From Taudactylus pleione (lineage: Eukaryota; Chordata; Amphibia; Anura; Myobatrachidae): a stretch of DNA of 64,000 nt. Below the pieces are notes generated by a model. It had not been told where the DNA came from. It saw only the letters and a list, made by a program, of their open reading frames with translations, and did not search any database. Positions within the stretch are counted from its first letter, which is position 1. Each line of letters starts with the position of its first letter. The position numbers were made by a program, and so were the translations under genes. Where the stretch lies: NCBI GenBank assembly GCA_031769625.1, contig JAUIMM010000126.1, forward strand, positions 10,794,501 through 10,858,500, in the 5' to 3' direction. Positions 22,921 through 33,900 of the stretch are shown here, in pieces.

Positions 22921-23358
22921 AGTATAGAACATGCCCCACTCACGTGTCTGTGCAGTACTTTCTTCTTTCTTCATTATGGCCGCTGGGCACTGCTCCAGTC
23001 CAAGCCATCCTGCGTAGACGCTGCCGCTGACTGGATCTAATTAGATCCAAAGAGGCAGGTGCAGGCTCCGCTCATCGCGGGTGAAGTCATGATGTCACCC
23101 ACGCACTGCATCACTGGGAATGCTGGCCTCTGAAGTGATCATAGGCTCTGATCACTTCAGAGACCACTGTTGCCAGCCTGTACTGCCTTTGCTCCAATCG
23201 TGGCAGGAATGTTGGCTGCATGTGGCTCGCAGGCTGGCTATAGCTGCCCGATCAGAGCTCAGCTCCGATCGTGGCAGTGGGCAAATGTAGGGACCGGCCC
23301 AGCTGGGACTGGCCTGGGTGGCAAATGGCACCCTTCCCCCCGGCCCAGCCCGCCACTG
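22921..23358. mobile_element. Right end of a hAT-like element (CAGTGGCGGG TIR)
   Basis: Read on the minus strand, the end is CAGTGGCGGGCTGGGCCGGG, a hAT-type terminus at 23358. Inside are short palindromes such as 'tgaagtgatcataggctctgatcacttcag' pairing around 23140 and the 'gatcgtggcag' pair. No clear matching left terminus was found; it may lie left of the minisatellite cluster. If so, the arrays are internal to one element of about 4 kb; this is inference. Confidence 0.45.
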
Positions 23359-23365
23359 CATATAC

Positions 23366-23390
23366 AGTATATATATATATATATATATAG
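23366..23390. repeat. (TA)n microsatellite
   Basis: A short run of AT dinucleotides right after the hAT-like end. Confidence 0.9.
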
Positions 23391-23610
23391 ACAACAGAAA
23401 GGGGTACAATGGCGACACTCACGGGTCCTTTAAGAGAAGAATCACTCTGACAAGCGGTGTCAATCCTTGTTCAATGTTGGTCACATAGACCTTTATCAAG
23501 AACACAAATGCACACAAATGTACATACCTATATACCAGCAGATCTACATTGATATGTGCTGTTTCCCATGTGTCACACTGGGAGCTGTTAGTGTGACATC
23601 ATCAGCGTGT

Positions 23611-23745
23611 GTCCATCGCGGTGTGGCTGATCACAGCACTCCCAGTGGTCATGTTAGGAACAGGCACACCACAATTGGTGTATTAAATTTCCACCTGTTC
23701 CTAACATGACCACTGGGAGTGCTGTGATCAGCTACACAGCGATGG
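23611..23745. repeat. Long hairpin, ~54-bp arms
   Basis: The arm 'gtccatcgcggtgtggctga' through 'gttaggaacaggc' (23611-23665) is inverted at 23691-23745 ('cctgttcctaac' through 'acacagcgatggac') with a few mismatches and a spacer of about 25 bases. The surrounding 23391-23880 holds no gene. Confidence 0.75.
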
Positions 23746-23914
23746 ACCTGATGAAAATGTAAAATTAAACATAAAAAAAAATGACTTCTGCAATGCATTT
23801 CTGAGTTGGATTTTGTCTGAAGTGCAGCGCCATTTGAGTGTTTATTATCCCGTTCTGTGAAGGCACGCAACAAGGCATACATATAGGAGGAGTGCCGGAC
23901 CCTACATAGATAAA

Positions 23915-23937
23915 TAATAAATATATATATAAATATA

Positions 23938-23969
<32 letters not shown>

Positions 23970-24010
23970 CAATGTGTGTGTGTATGTGTATACATATACA
24001 GTATATATAT
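23915..24010. repeat. TA/TG-rich microsatellite
   Basis: Mixed (TA)n and (TG)n runs. The minus-strand ORF with 'YIYIYIYTH' is an artefact. Confidence 0.95.
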
Positions 24011-24263
24011 TAGGGATGTGCAGGCTCGGATAGGTTCGAGTTTGCACGTGGAGTTCGGATTTTTCCCTCCAAAAAAACGGAACTCAGAAAGAGGCAAAAC
24101 GTCATCTTGAACGGACGAACATCATCATTCCTGGACTTTTGTCCAGGAATGATGATGTTCGTCCGTGCAAGATGACATTTAGCCTCTTTCTGAGTTCCGT
24201 TTTTTTGGAGGGAAAAATCCGAACTCCACGTGCAAACTCGAACCTATCCGAGCCTGCACTTCC

Positions 24264-24266
<3 letters not shown>
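24011..24266. mobile_element. 256-bp near-perfect palindromic MITE (hAT-like)
   Basis: Starts TAGGGATGTGCAGGCTCGG and ends CCGAGCCTGCACTTCCCTA. Almost every base of the left half is mirrored in the right half, down to the apex 'tcctggacttttgtccagga' at about 24130-24149. The terminus and the 'gttcggattt' wording resemble the 4.96-kb hAT at 11294 (TAGGGGTGTGC). It sits inside (TA)n, so an ATATATAT TSD is compatible but uninformative. Confidence 0.88.
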
Positions 24267-24309
<43 letters not shown>

Positions 24310-24312
24310 ACA
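24267..24312. repeat. (TA)n/(CA)n microsatellite
   Basis: A continuation of the TA run interrupted by the palindromic MITE. Confidence 0.95.
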
Positions 24313-24330
24313 CATATATTTATATATGTA

Positions 24331-24720
24331 CAGGTAGAGCATTTCCCATATACAAAATGCTTGGGACCAGGAGCATTTCAGATATGGGATATTTTTTAGT
24401 ATTTAGAATACCTGGGGATCTGGCCTGCATTGCCGGGTTCAGCTGCTTCCATGGCAGGGTGTGGGGTTCCAGCGGCATCCATGGTGGGGGGCGAAGGGGT
24501 CCAGAGGGAAGGTGCAGGGGCAGGTGCAGCAGGGGTGTGGGAGAGTCCAGTTGCATCTGCAGCGGGCTCCAGCACTGTGAAAGAGAAGTAGCTGGTGAAG
24601 GAATGGCTGCAAAGCCACTCCCACGCTGGCAGTCATTGGACAGTGAAACAGTGATGTCATGACACCAGGTCACGTCACGATGTCACGGTACATCCAAAAT
24701 ATTCTGATTTTATTTATTTT
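24331..24720. mobile_element. Tigger/pogo-like MITE, partial copy
   Basis: The left end 'acaggtagagcatttcccat' followed by 'aaaatgcttgggacca' and 'tcagatatgggat' matches the inverted form of the element at 41547-42027, which has 'ggccccaagcattttggat' and 'gggagactcaacctgt'. The right end is not clear. The middle is unrelated and GC-rich, with a Pro-rich chance ORF. Confidence 0.5.
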
Positions 24721-24823
24721 TAACATTGATGTTATAGGTCATTTTATTTTTATTATGGCGGTCCTGTACGATCAAGACTCGATACGGGGCCTTCGATTAG
24801 GAATTGTATACTATACAGTATAC

Positions 24824-24964
24824 TAGGGATGGCCACTGACCATCAATGGTTTGCAAATCGATGTTAAGGAAACATCGGTGGCTGTGGCCTGAAATAATAG
24901 ATGGTTTCTATTGATGGTTGAACCCATCGGCCATCAATGGTACAGTTGTCAATGGCCATCATTA
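24824..24964. mobile_element. hAT-type MITE with perfect 8-bp TSD
   Basis: Starts TAGGGATGGCCA and ends TGGCCATCATTA, flanked by CAGTATAC at both 24816-24823 and 24965-24972 (8 of 8). The interior contains 'accatcaatggt' and 'accatcgg' type repeats. The TSD overlaps a small palindrome just outside (24967-25000), where gtataccataaaaa faces tttttatggtatac. Confidence 0.85.
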
Positions 24965-24972
24965 CAGTATAC

Positions 24973-26943
24973 CATAAAAATTGCTATTTTTATGGTATAC
25001 GATGTTTTAAAAAATATATTTTTTATAAAATTGTGTTGGAGAGTCTTAAAAAAATGTTCTTGACCTAATTCAATCATAGAAAAAAAATATAATTTCTGAG
25101 CGCTTTTTGGAAAACAAATTTGTCAGTTAAGTGGTTAAAGCATTTTATAGAATCAGAGTGTATGATTTTTGTGTGTACTGCAATGAAAAGTTATTAACAT
25201 TATTTCTGGATTGTAACCACCCCAAAAAGTTGAGCATCAGAGTTAGCAAAAAACTTGGCAGCGAAAAGGGTTCATTTAAGACATAAATGGTACAAACAGT
25301 ATTTTAGAAGAAAAATTAAAATTTTGAAATGAAGGAAGGGAATGGCTCTAATTAACGTTGCAGTGATGGCTCTATTATTTTCACTATGCACATTTCCAGC
25401 TGGACCTGCAATCCTGCAAAGTACTATAGGTGCCGATGTCTCAGGGGCAGTTGCTAAAAACAGAAATTGGGTATGGACATTATGATGGGCAATGGGGACT
25501 AATAGGTGCATTTGTGCTAATAGATATGTATTGCAGTGTTGCATTTCTTCTGATTCATACAGTAAATGACCTCCATTGTGACTATATTAAATGCTGGAAA
25601 AACTGACACTATAAATATATAATGATCATGGTCCTTCCACAGTACAATATGGACACCAATTATAATTCATGTACTCACAATCCTTCATTCACCTTGTTGT
25701 TTGTGGGTTCCATTGCGCACTACTTGATGAGGTCAGAGAACAGGTGAGAATGCTGTATTACCATAAACAGCTGTTTTGACCCCAGAGACACCAGGCTGCT
25801 CTTTTGTGATCTCTGATGTCATTAGTGTTCCAGTGTAACTGAATGTTTTCCATTGTTTGATCACATTAATTGGCCACAGAGAAATTACATGTAATTAGTG
25901 GAAAGCTGTAAAGTTAATACTCAGTGAGCTGTCTTGTACATACGATGTGAATGCCAATACTGATGCACTTATACAGTATGTTTAGCTGAGTAATATTTCA
26001 AAATCCCTGCAAAGCACACAATAGCATATTGGGATAAATACCAATTTATATTATGATTTTTATATAGGGAAATAACCATATATTTGGCCCATTATTACTT
26101 AGTATATGTCCAGATACAGTTACAGCACCAAAAGACATGCATTCTATGTACAGTAGGTAAGTTTTCATTTTTGGGGGCTGCTTCAGCTGGAAGCGGGCAT
26201 AGGGTTCAGAGCAGCAGATAAACCTTTTTTGATATACTACTACTAGTATACGAAATACTACTTAGCTATTACATTTGAATAAATAAAACTTATCTATATA
26301 TAACTATCACAAGTGCAGCAAGTATAACGCTCCATTCTGTGTATGAAAAAAAGCAACTTAAAATATGCTTACATAATCATATAATGTATGCACAAGCCCA
26401 CCTATCTGGTTCGGCGGTGAATCTGCAATAGCCAATAAGAAGCTATTAGCTAGAAATGGCAACCATCATTATCATTACCATCATCATCATGTAGCAGCAA
26501 CAGGTCTCAGCCTCCCGCAAGTGACAGATATATGCATCCATGTGTCAGGTCTCCATCTGTCCACAATGCGGCACAGCCACAATATTACTGTATTAGGCTT
26601 TTGTTATAAAACCCTTTTCCTCTCCCATCCAGCCTCTCCAATCACAAGCAAGCTTAAGTGCCAGATGCGAGCAAATCTGCATGCGCACAAATGTGTACAG
26701 CTTCTTTTTTGGGCGTGTGTATAACCAATTTGCATATTATATGCGATGCAAACTGATATAAGTCCAGCTTGGCATCAGCACCAATGTACAGTACCAAAAC
26801 AACTTTTGCATAAGATTTAGTTTTTAAAAAAAAAAATTCAAAGACAAGATCTTTGTTATTATAGATGTATCAATCTACTTGATGTTCATGTACACTTTTG
26901 CGTGTACATTGCACAACATTTCAATTACAATAGAGGGAACATT
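24973..26943. other. Mostly unique AT-rich DNA
   Basis: Apart from the 34-bp palindrome at its left edge and an A-run near 26830, no repeat ends or coding signals were recognised in about 2 kb. ORFs are short and featureless. Confidence 0.45.
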
Positions 26944-27541
26944 GGCCCTCATTCAGAGCCGCTCGTTAGCGGCAGTACGCTCGTTCCGAGCGATGTTTGC
27001 ACATCTGCGCATGCGTACGGTTTTTAGTACGCATGCGCGAACCAGTCAGTGCGGTCAAAAATCGTTTGTACGCTATATAGCGAGTGCCTGCTATTTTGAG
27101 TGACAGAATGAGGCGTATGTGGGTGGTAACGGGGGAAGGTGCTTGAAAATGGGGAGTGGAGATCCGAACGCAGGCGTGCTTAAAGGTCAAAACGGGCGTA
27201 TTATGGGTGTGCATAATTAATTCATTCATTCATTGACCACGTCACTGGGTTATTTTATAGCCAGAACTGCTCGCAAATTTGTGGTAGCAAACACCAACCA
27301 CAAGAATAGCGAGCAGTTCATACGCTGGTCGATGTACTCGATTAATCTAATAAATAGCGGACATGACGTAGGATGCGAGCGGCCAGGGGGCGTTTTTAAC
27401 AAATAAACGAGCGTATGTTTTGCTCGCTCGTTCAGACTTAGAGGCGTGAACAAACTACAATTTGCGAACGGATCATTTGAATAGCCACCCCTTGTTTTTG
27501 AACGAACGACCGCAAATAGCGAACGGCTCTGAATCAGGCCC
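26944..27541. mobile_element. PIF/Harbinger-like MITE, subfamily B (copy 1)
   Basis: Starts GGCCCTCATTCAGAGCCG and ends CGGCTCTGAATCAGGCCC, flanked by ATT on both sides. It is CpG-rich. A hairpin near 27004-27039 pairs 'ctgcgcatgcgtac' with 'gtacgcatgcgcg'. It shares ordered blocks ('attttgagtgacag', 'gggtgtgcataatta', 'gaactgctcgcaa') with 46457-47005. It is non-coding. Confidence 0.8.
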
Positions 27542-27544
27542 ATT

Positions 27545-29763
27545 GTTTCCATTTACTGTTATGTAATGAAATTAGGTTGAGAAAACCTGTTAATAAGGAT
27601 ATATTTTTAATCTGCAATTAAATATACTTAAAAACTAAAAATATTGTTTTGACAGTCAAAATATAGGTATCGCGAAGATTTCATTAACAGGCTGAAATGA
27701 GCATTGATTAAAAATAAAAAAGTTAGAATAATATGAGGCTTGTCACAATATTATAGGAGGTATTCCTTGAACCATATTTTTGAAGACTACATGCATTTTA
27801 ATTACAGTAAAAATACCTAAAGTACTTGTATCTTTAATAATATTCCATATAGTTTGTAAGCTTGTATGAGCAGTAACCTCTTCCATCTGCCTTCTATACA
27901 TAAATATGCCAACTGCACACTGTAATTATGTATCTATATGAGACTTTTAACTTCTTTAAATTAGTATGTATTTCTGTAACTTAAAAGTCTATTCATCATA
28001 ACTTAATTTTTGCAAAAGCAGGTGATCATTAAAAATGTCACCTACTATTATATAAATTAAGTGTCAGGGCTATTCATTATAAAGGTAATGCAGGAGATAT
28101 CATGATAACTCCTACTTACCTTTCAGCCCTGATCTGGCCTGCTGTCCCCATACACTAGTATAGTTATCTAAATTCATCAAGCTCCGCAAATACAACATTT
28201 TGAAGCTTCAGATGGCGCTTGTTCCCCCACCCCTGCTCCTTCCCTATTGGAAGGAGTCCCAGTTACGAAGTGGGATACGTTCTGATCCCTCCACCACTGC
28301 TCAGCTCCTTCCGCATGTGCAGTGGCACTGCCGAGTCAGACTCAGTAGTGCTAAGTTACACTGCTACTAATGTATCAATGAAAGGATTCGCAGGGACAGC
28401 TGATCATCAGACCAACTGTCCCTGCACCAGATTAATGTTGTATTGCTTCAGGTGCTCATGCAAGTTATATCCAGCCCCCGAAAATAACCAAATTAATAGG
28501 CCCTTTATTGTCTGTTGTCTTTCTTTTATTCAGTGCTATGGAACCCTTCTGGCATCTTATAAATAAAAGATAATAATGAGAATATTCATATTGTATGAAA
28601 ATACTATATATTTAGGGGACAAGTTACAAATTGGAAACTGAAGCAATTGTAGGGAAACAAGCAATTATACAACTACATGTATTCATAAGGGGTAGTATCT
28701 TGATGCCTATGGATTTCTTTGTCTGTGGACACTTACTTGCGAAGCAAATATTTTGATCCAAAGGGGAGAATTTACGAAGCAGCAGCTTCTGTAAGACACT
28801 GCTTCCCGGCTGCTTGCGGGTCTATATTTAAAATGGTACCAGGTGTCAGTGTAAAGCCCGGTGTGCTTAACACTGACTGTGGGCGTTAATACTATATACA
28901 TCACAGTCATCATTTGCACATTGTTATCTTGCATACATCAGCTATACCTGCATGCATCACTTCACCTTTGTTACTCAAATAAAGCTGTCATTACAGTACT
29001 TGAACTGCTTGGTTTTGTGAGAATCACATTTGCGCCTGCCCTTCATGGTCCATGTGAAAATTCAAGGTAAATTGAAATATGATAATAGTATATTCCGAAC
29101 AACCAGATTTACATCCACTTCTGAAAATCAATTTCCAAAATAGTTTGCAAAAAAAAACACAAAACCTAAAAATGAGTTGTCTTGGAAAATAATTAATCTA
29201 GGTTAGATATTGATTTATTAAGAATCAATTATCAACATAATTATCATGACAAATGCAAAGATTGAAAATTTGCTGAGTGGTTTTGCAAAATAATGTTAGT
29301 GAAAATCAATATACTTTCCAACACTTAATTATGAAAAAAATGATTCCGATATATATCCTTAAGCTCAGTAAAAATACTGCTTTCTCTATCACAAATGACA
29401 CAACTCTGCAGAATGCTCAAACCCTTCCAATTTTACCAGCCGTAGCATGTACATCTTCCAACAGGTGAATACAAAGGTGTAAGCCCTATTTTCAAGAATA
29501 TTTGGGACTAGAGTTCCCGAATAAGGGAATTTCTTCCATATGTTAGTGGAGCATGCTTGTAATTCTATAGATTGCAAGCTTGCAAAATGGGCACTATTAC
29601 CTACTGTCTGCTGCCCTGTTTTGTTTCATTACTGATCACATTACTGATTACAATACTGATTACATTACGATTTGCTCCCAATCGTAAACTACAACAGAAT
29701 ATGTTAAAACTATAATAAATAAATAATTTACTAATACACATTACAATATTATATATAACTTTT
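27545..29763. other. Mostly unique AT-rich DNA
   Basis: About 2.2 kb with no recognised element end. A moderately GC-rich patch at 28130-28450 may be an old repeat. ORFs up to 115 aa show no domain. Confidence 0.4.
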
Positions 29764-29916
29764 GTCATTTACAACGAGTTATAAAACTCGTTGTTTATGA
29801 TAAAGGTGCTCCAGCCAATTAGCTACCAACTGTCATCTTTTTGAAAAGTGACAGTTGAGAACTGATTGGCTTGAGCACCATTTATCATACGCAACAAGTT
29901 TTATTACTCAATGTCT
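29764..29916. mobile_element. Palindromic MITE ('ggtgctccagccaat')
   Basis: The left half 'aaactcgttgtttatgataa' plus 'ggtgctccagccaatta' is mirrored by 'ttggcttgagcacc' plus 'atttatcatacgcaacaag'. The centre has 'aactgtcatctttttgaaaagtgacagtt'. It is the same family as 43030-43202. Confidence 0.75.
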
Positions 29917-30289
29917 TCACTATTGCTGCCCCAGTTTCATATAACCATCTTGTATCACATTGATCATCACTGCAGGAGTAGTATGCATAACATTATCACC
30001 AACCAACAATTATTAATTATAACCATGAAGGACAATTTTACCTACAGTATGCTTACAGTAAGATAATTAAATCTTTGTTTCTTAGAGAATATATGTAACT
30101 ATCTATTTGATATTTTAAAATAGTGCTCTCTTTGGCAGTATGTCCCTGCCCATCAAACAATATAAGGATGTTTTAGAGGAGCCTAATCCTCCTGAAGTAT
30201 CAGACATACCACCGGAGGTTGTGGCACACACACACGGTAAGGTCAAACAGTTCCGCAGCATATGCTGACATAAACACTTTATTTTCATG

Positions 30290-30565
30290 TTTATTAGTGA
30301 ACAGAAGAATAACAATCATACATTATACCCTTCCACCACATAACCCTGTCACCAGCCACTCACCCCACCCTCCTACCTCAGCCATCTCTTCCTCGCCTAC
30401 TTCATGTCCTCAAGTTCCCATCCACATGCTCACGCCTCATGTCATCTGTCTGTCTCCCCTCTCCCCTAGATTGTAAGCTCCTAGGAGCATGGTCCTCCTC
30501 CCTCCTGTTCTCACAACCCTCTTCTCTAGCACTTCTATGACAGCCTTTATTTATAATAATAATAA
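30290..30565 (+). mobile_element. LINE 3' tail (CR1/L2-like)
   Basis: Contains 'ctgtctcccctctcccctag' followed by 'attgtaagctcctaggagca', then a simple ATA-rich tail (ataataataataag). This is the usual 3' end design of CR1/L2-type LINEs and dependent SINEs in amphibians and reptiles. No reverse-transcriptase part is present, so it is a 5'-truncated copy. Assignment is from memory of the motif. Confidence 0.55.
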
Positions 30566-30641
30566 TAAGATTAATGCAGTACTTAATATATACTTTTTAT
30601 ATTAAACATAGTTTTGGACCTGAGTGTTTATTTTTCTTAGT

Positions 30642-30649
30642 GATATATA
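30642..30649. repeat. Target-site duplication of outer hAT element (left)
   Basis: GATATATA occurs here before the CAGAGCACGATTAAG terminus and again at 33519-33526 after the right terminus. Confidence 0.8.
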
Positions 30650-30904
30650 CAGAGCACGATTAAGAAGACAAGTGTCCCAGGCACCTCTCTCTCAGGGAGC
30701 CCCCAGTCTTTACTTACAGCAGAAGTCAGCAGTGCACTGTGAGATGTAGAAATTGAAAATGACAGGGATAGTGGAGTCTGCGCAGGGGGCTGGGGCTACA
30801 TGGCATTGTACAGTCAGTGCCTGCAGTAAGGGATACAGGAGGGGAGGAGCAACTGCAGACAGTGTTAGCAGAGTGTATATTAAGAGGGAGGGAGGACTCT
30901 ATAT

Positions 30905-31590
30905 TATCTGTCTGTATGTGTATAACTGTATGTATTTGTGACTGCATGTACAGTATGTGTTTCTGCATGTGTGTGACTGTATGTATGTGTATATATGTGT
31001 GACTATGTATGTGACAGTATGTATGTACAGTATATACAGTATGTGTGTGAATGTATTTATGTATGTATGTATGTATGTATGTATTTGATGGTATGTGTAT
31101 TTGTGTGTGACCTTATATGTATATGTGTGTAATTTTAGATATACAGAAACTAGAATTTGACAGCAGATATGAACCACGTGGACAAATTACTCTGCCCCCT
31201 TTTTAAACTTAAGGTAATTTCAAACCCTATTTGATTCTTAGTAAGGGTATCCTTATGTCTATCCCAAGCATGTTTCAATTACTCTACTTTATTAGCCTTT
31301 ACCATATATGTATGTGTATACGTGTGTGAAAGTAAATAAGTGTAGAAGTGTGTGTGACTGTACTGTATGTATGTGTGTGACTGTATGTATGGATGTGTAT
31401 ACGTGTGTCACCATGTGTGTGACAGTATGTATGTGTACATTCATGACTGTATGTATAAAAGTATGTAACTGTATGTGTATACGTGTGTGACTATATACAG
31501 TATGTGTGTGACCACCTTATACAATATATTACTATATGTATGTTTATATGTGTATTTCAGTATGTATGCATGTATGTATGTATGTATGTA
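30905..31590. repeat. (TATG)n / (TG)n microsatellite tract
   Basis: Impure tandem 'tgtatgtatgtgtgactgta' wording fills most of this stretch and continues after the Tc1 at 33131-33245. The two parts were one array before the Tc1 inserted at a TA. ORFs of 'YTCVTVCM' or 'HTYTYIH' type are artefacts. Confidence 0.9.
31145..31310. repeat. Dispersed repeat 'tagaatttgacagcagat'
   Basis: Begins 'agaatttgacagcagatatg' and includes 'atccttatgtctatcccaag' and 'catgtttcaatta'. The start matches 51472-51500 ('agaatttgatggcagataag'). It is probably a LINE/SINE-type repeat common in lower vertebrates; the class is not certain. Confidence 0.5.
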
Positions 31591-33128
31591 CAGTGCATCC
31601 GGAAAGTATTCACGGCGCTTCACTTTTTCCACATTATGTTATGTTACAGCCTTATTCCAAAATTTTCTAAATTCATTTTTGTCCTCAAAATTCCACACAC
31701 AATACCCCATAATGACAACGTGTAAAAAGTATTTTTGAGATTTTTGCAAATTTAATAAAAAAAAATCACTCAGAAATCACATGTACATAAGTATTGACAG
31801 CCTTTGCCATGAAGCTCAAAATTGAGCTCAGGTGCATCCTGTTTCCGCTGATCATCCTTGAGATGTTCATACAGCTTAATTGGAGTCTACTTGTGGTAAA
31901 TGTAGTTGTTTGGGCATGATTTTGAAAGGCATACACCTGTCTATACAAGGTCCCACACTTGACAGTGCACATCAGAGCACAAACCAAGCATTAAGTCCAA
32001 GGAATTGCCTGTAGACCTCCAAGACAGGATTGTCTCAAGGCACAAATCTGGGGAAGGGTACAGAAAAATATCTGCTGCTTTGAAGGTCCTAATGAGCACA
32101 GTGGCCTCCATCATCCATAAATGGAGGAAGTTCGGAACCACCAGGACTCTTACTAGAGTTGGCTGGCCGTCTAAACTGAGCGATCGTGGGAGAAGGGCCC
32201 TAGTCAGGGAGGTGACTAAGAACCTGATGGTCACTCTATCAGAGCTACAGCATTCCTCTGTGGAGAGAGGAGAACCTTCCAGAAGGATAACCATCTCTGC
32301 AGCAATCCACCAATCAGGCCTGTATGGTAGAGTGGCCCACATGGCAGCCCACCTGGAGTTTGTCAAAATGCACCTGAAGGACTCTCGGACCATGATAAAC
32401 AAAAGATTGAACTCTTTGGCATGAATGCCAGGTGTTATGTTTGGAGGAAACCAGGCACCGCTCATCACCAAGCCAATAGCATCCCTATAGTGAAGCATGG
32501 TGGTGGCAGCATCATGCTGTGGGGATGTTTTTCAGCAGCAGGAACTGGAAGACTAGTTAGGATAGAGGGAAAGATGAATGCTGCAATGTACAGAGACATC
32601 CTGGATGAAAACCTACTCCAGAGCGCTCTTGACCTCAGACTGTGGCGACGGTTCATATTTCAGCAGGACAACTCTGTGAATGTCCTTGAGTGGCCCAGCC
32701 AGAGCCCAGACTGGAATCCAATTGAACATTTCTGGAGAGATATGAAAATGACTGTGCACCGACGCTTCCCATCCAACCTGATGGAGCTTGAGAGGTGCTG
32801 CAAAGAGGAATGGGCAAAACTGCCCAAAGATAGGTGCGCCAAGCTTGTGGCATCATATTCAAAAAGACTTGAGGCTGTACTTGATGCCAAAGGTGCATAA
32901 ACAAAGTATTGAGCAAAGGCTTTCAATACTTAAGTACTGTACATGTGATTTCTTCATTTTTTTAATTAAATTTGCAAAAATTAAAAAAAACATTTACACG
33001 TTGTCATTATGGGGTATTGTGTGTAGAATTTTGAGGACAGAAATGAATTTATTCCATTTTGGAATAAGGCTCTAACATAACAAAATGTGGAAAAAGTGAA
33101 GCGCTGTGAATACTTTCTGGATGCACTG
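31591..33128 (+). mobile_element. Tc1/mariner transposon (inactive)
   Basis: Ends are CAGTGCATCCGGAAAGTATT and its inverse 'aatactttctggatgcactg', each preceded or followed by TA (31589-31590 and 33129-33130). The inverted repeats extend over about 200 bp on both sides, with repeated inner blocks such as 'ccataatgacaacgtgtaaa'. This is the IR/DR design of fish and frog Tc1 elements. Length is 1,538 bp, slightly under the family's 1.6 kb because of internal deletions in the transposase. It interrupts a TATG array inside the hAT-like element 30650-33518. Confidence 0.96.
31990..32900 (+). pseudogene. Tc1 transposase (deleted and frameshifted)
   Basis: The reading resembles Tc1 transposases throughout. 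The paired-like HTH region (DLQDRIVSRHKSGEGYRKIS, then STVASIIHKWRKFGT) and the second HTH lie in 32005-32420. The DDE core follows in 32421-32900 with HGGGSIMLWGCF, FQQDN and SPDWNPIEHFW. At the position of the usual start ATG stands ATT (31990-31992). A short block after GRVA (near 32335) is missing. The segment with the first catalytic Asp (W-S-D-E-T) is lost near 32397-32405, with a frame change. An in-frame gap removes the PKHTA region after QQDN (near 32676). The first Asp is gone, so it cannot be catalytically active. Two catalytic landmarks (QQDN and PIEH) remain. Confidence 0.94.
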
Positions 33129-33518
33129 TATGTGATTGTACTTTATATATGTGTATATGTATGTGACTGTACTGTATTTAAGTATATAAGTATGTGTATA
33201 CTGTATATGTGTGATAGTATGTATATACTGTATGTGTGTGACTATAGATATAATCATGACCCCCAACCATCAAGATTTTGGATGGACAGTCCTGTTTTTG
33301 GGGTACTTTCCCACACATGGGCTGGAGAAATGATAGGGACACAGGGACAGCCCAGTAACTGAGGAAGCAATGTGCACGCCCCCAGCGTAAAATATAATGG
33401 GGGCATGATGTGTGGCTTTGCTCCGTTTTCATGTCCGGATCCCAAGTCCCAAATATTAACTTTTATGGCATTCTAGTCTTTAGTGTGCTAGGCCCCCCAA
33501 AGCCTTAATCCAGCTGTG

Positions 33519-33526
33519 GATATATA
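33519..33526. repeat. Target-site duplication of outer hAT element (right)
   Basis: GATATATA follows the right terminus and equals 30642-30649. Confidence 0.8.
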
Positions 33527-33900
33527 TCCTTGCTCTTACTTGTTTTCACTCTTGGGCTATATACTGTACTTTGTGGAGGTTGGCAATTCATCTGCTAGGA
33601 ATTAGCTAATACTTATTACAGTGAGTCCTATTTTACCTCATTAACCAGTGAGCCTGTCTTTCTATGTTAGGAGTGCAAAGTGCCAAATATACTACAATGG
33701 AACCTGCTCTAGATATATGTGTCAATACTGTAAATGGTGTTACTGGGCGTTTTGCAGAGTAGGAAGTAAATCAGGCACATGCTGCTCCTGAACTGCGTCC
33801 ACAGAAACAATTCATATAATTGCTTACTAGGCAGCCACTCACAGGCAAAGTGCAGCCTGTCCTTGTTGTCATACATATAGAAGCAGATATGTGGATGGGG
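33527..33900. other. Non-coding DNA, nothing recognised
   Basis: No element ends or coding signals were seen. Confidence 0.4.

Larger units (their letters stand above)
30650..33518. mobile_element. Non-autonomous hAT-like element hosting a Tc1
   Basis: The left terminus is CAGAGCACGATTAAG and the right end 'ccttaatccagctgtg', which inverted reads CACAGCTGGATTAAGG. The TSD GATATATA is perfect, 8 of 8. Inside lie a GC-rich left part, a long TATG/TG microsatellite (30900-31590), a short insertion at about 31145-31310 and the Tc1 element. A right-hand part follows, starting 'acccccaaccatcaagattt'. Without the Tc1 it would be about 1.33 kb. It has no own coding sequence. Confidence 0.8.

Noticed and set aside
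28985..29081. Possible exon between 'cattacag' and 'AAG|gtaaat'
   Set aside because: The acceptor has almost no pyrimidine tract, and the frame continues into an unsupported ORF.
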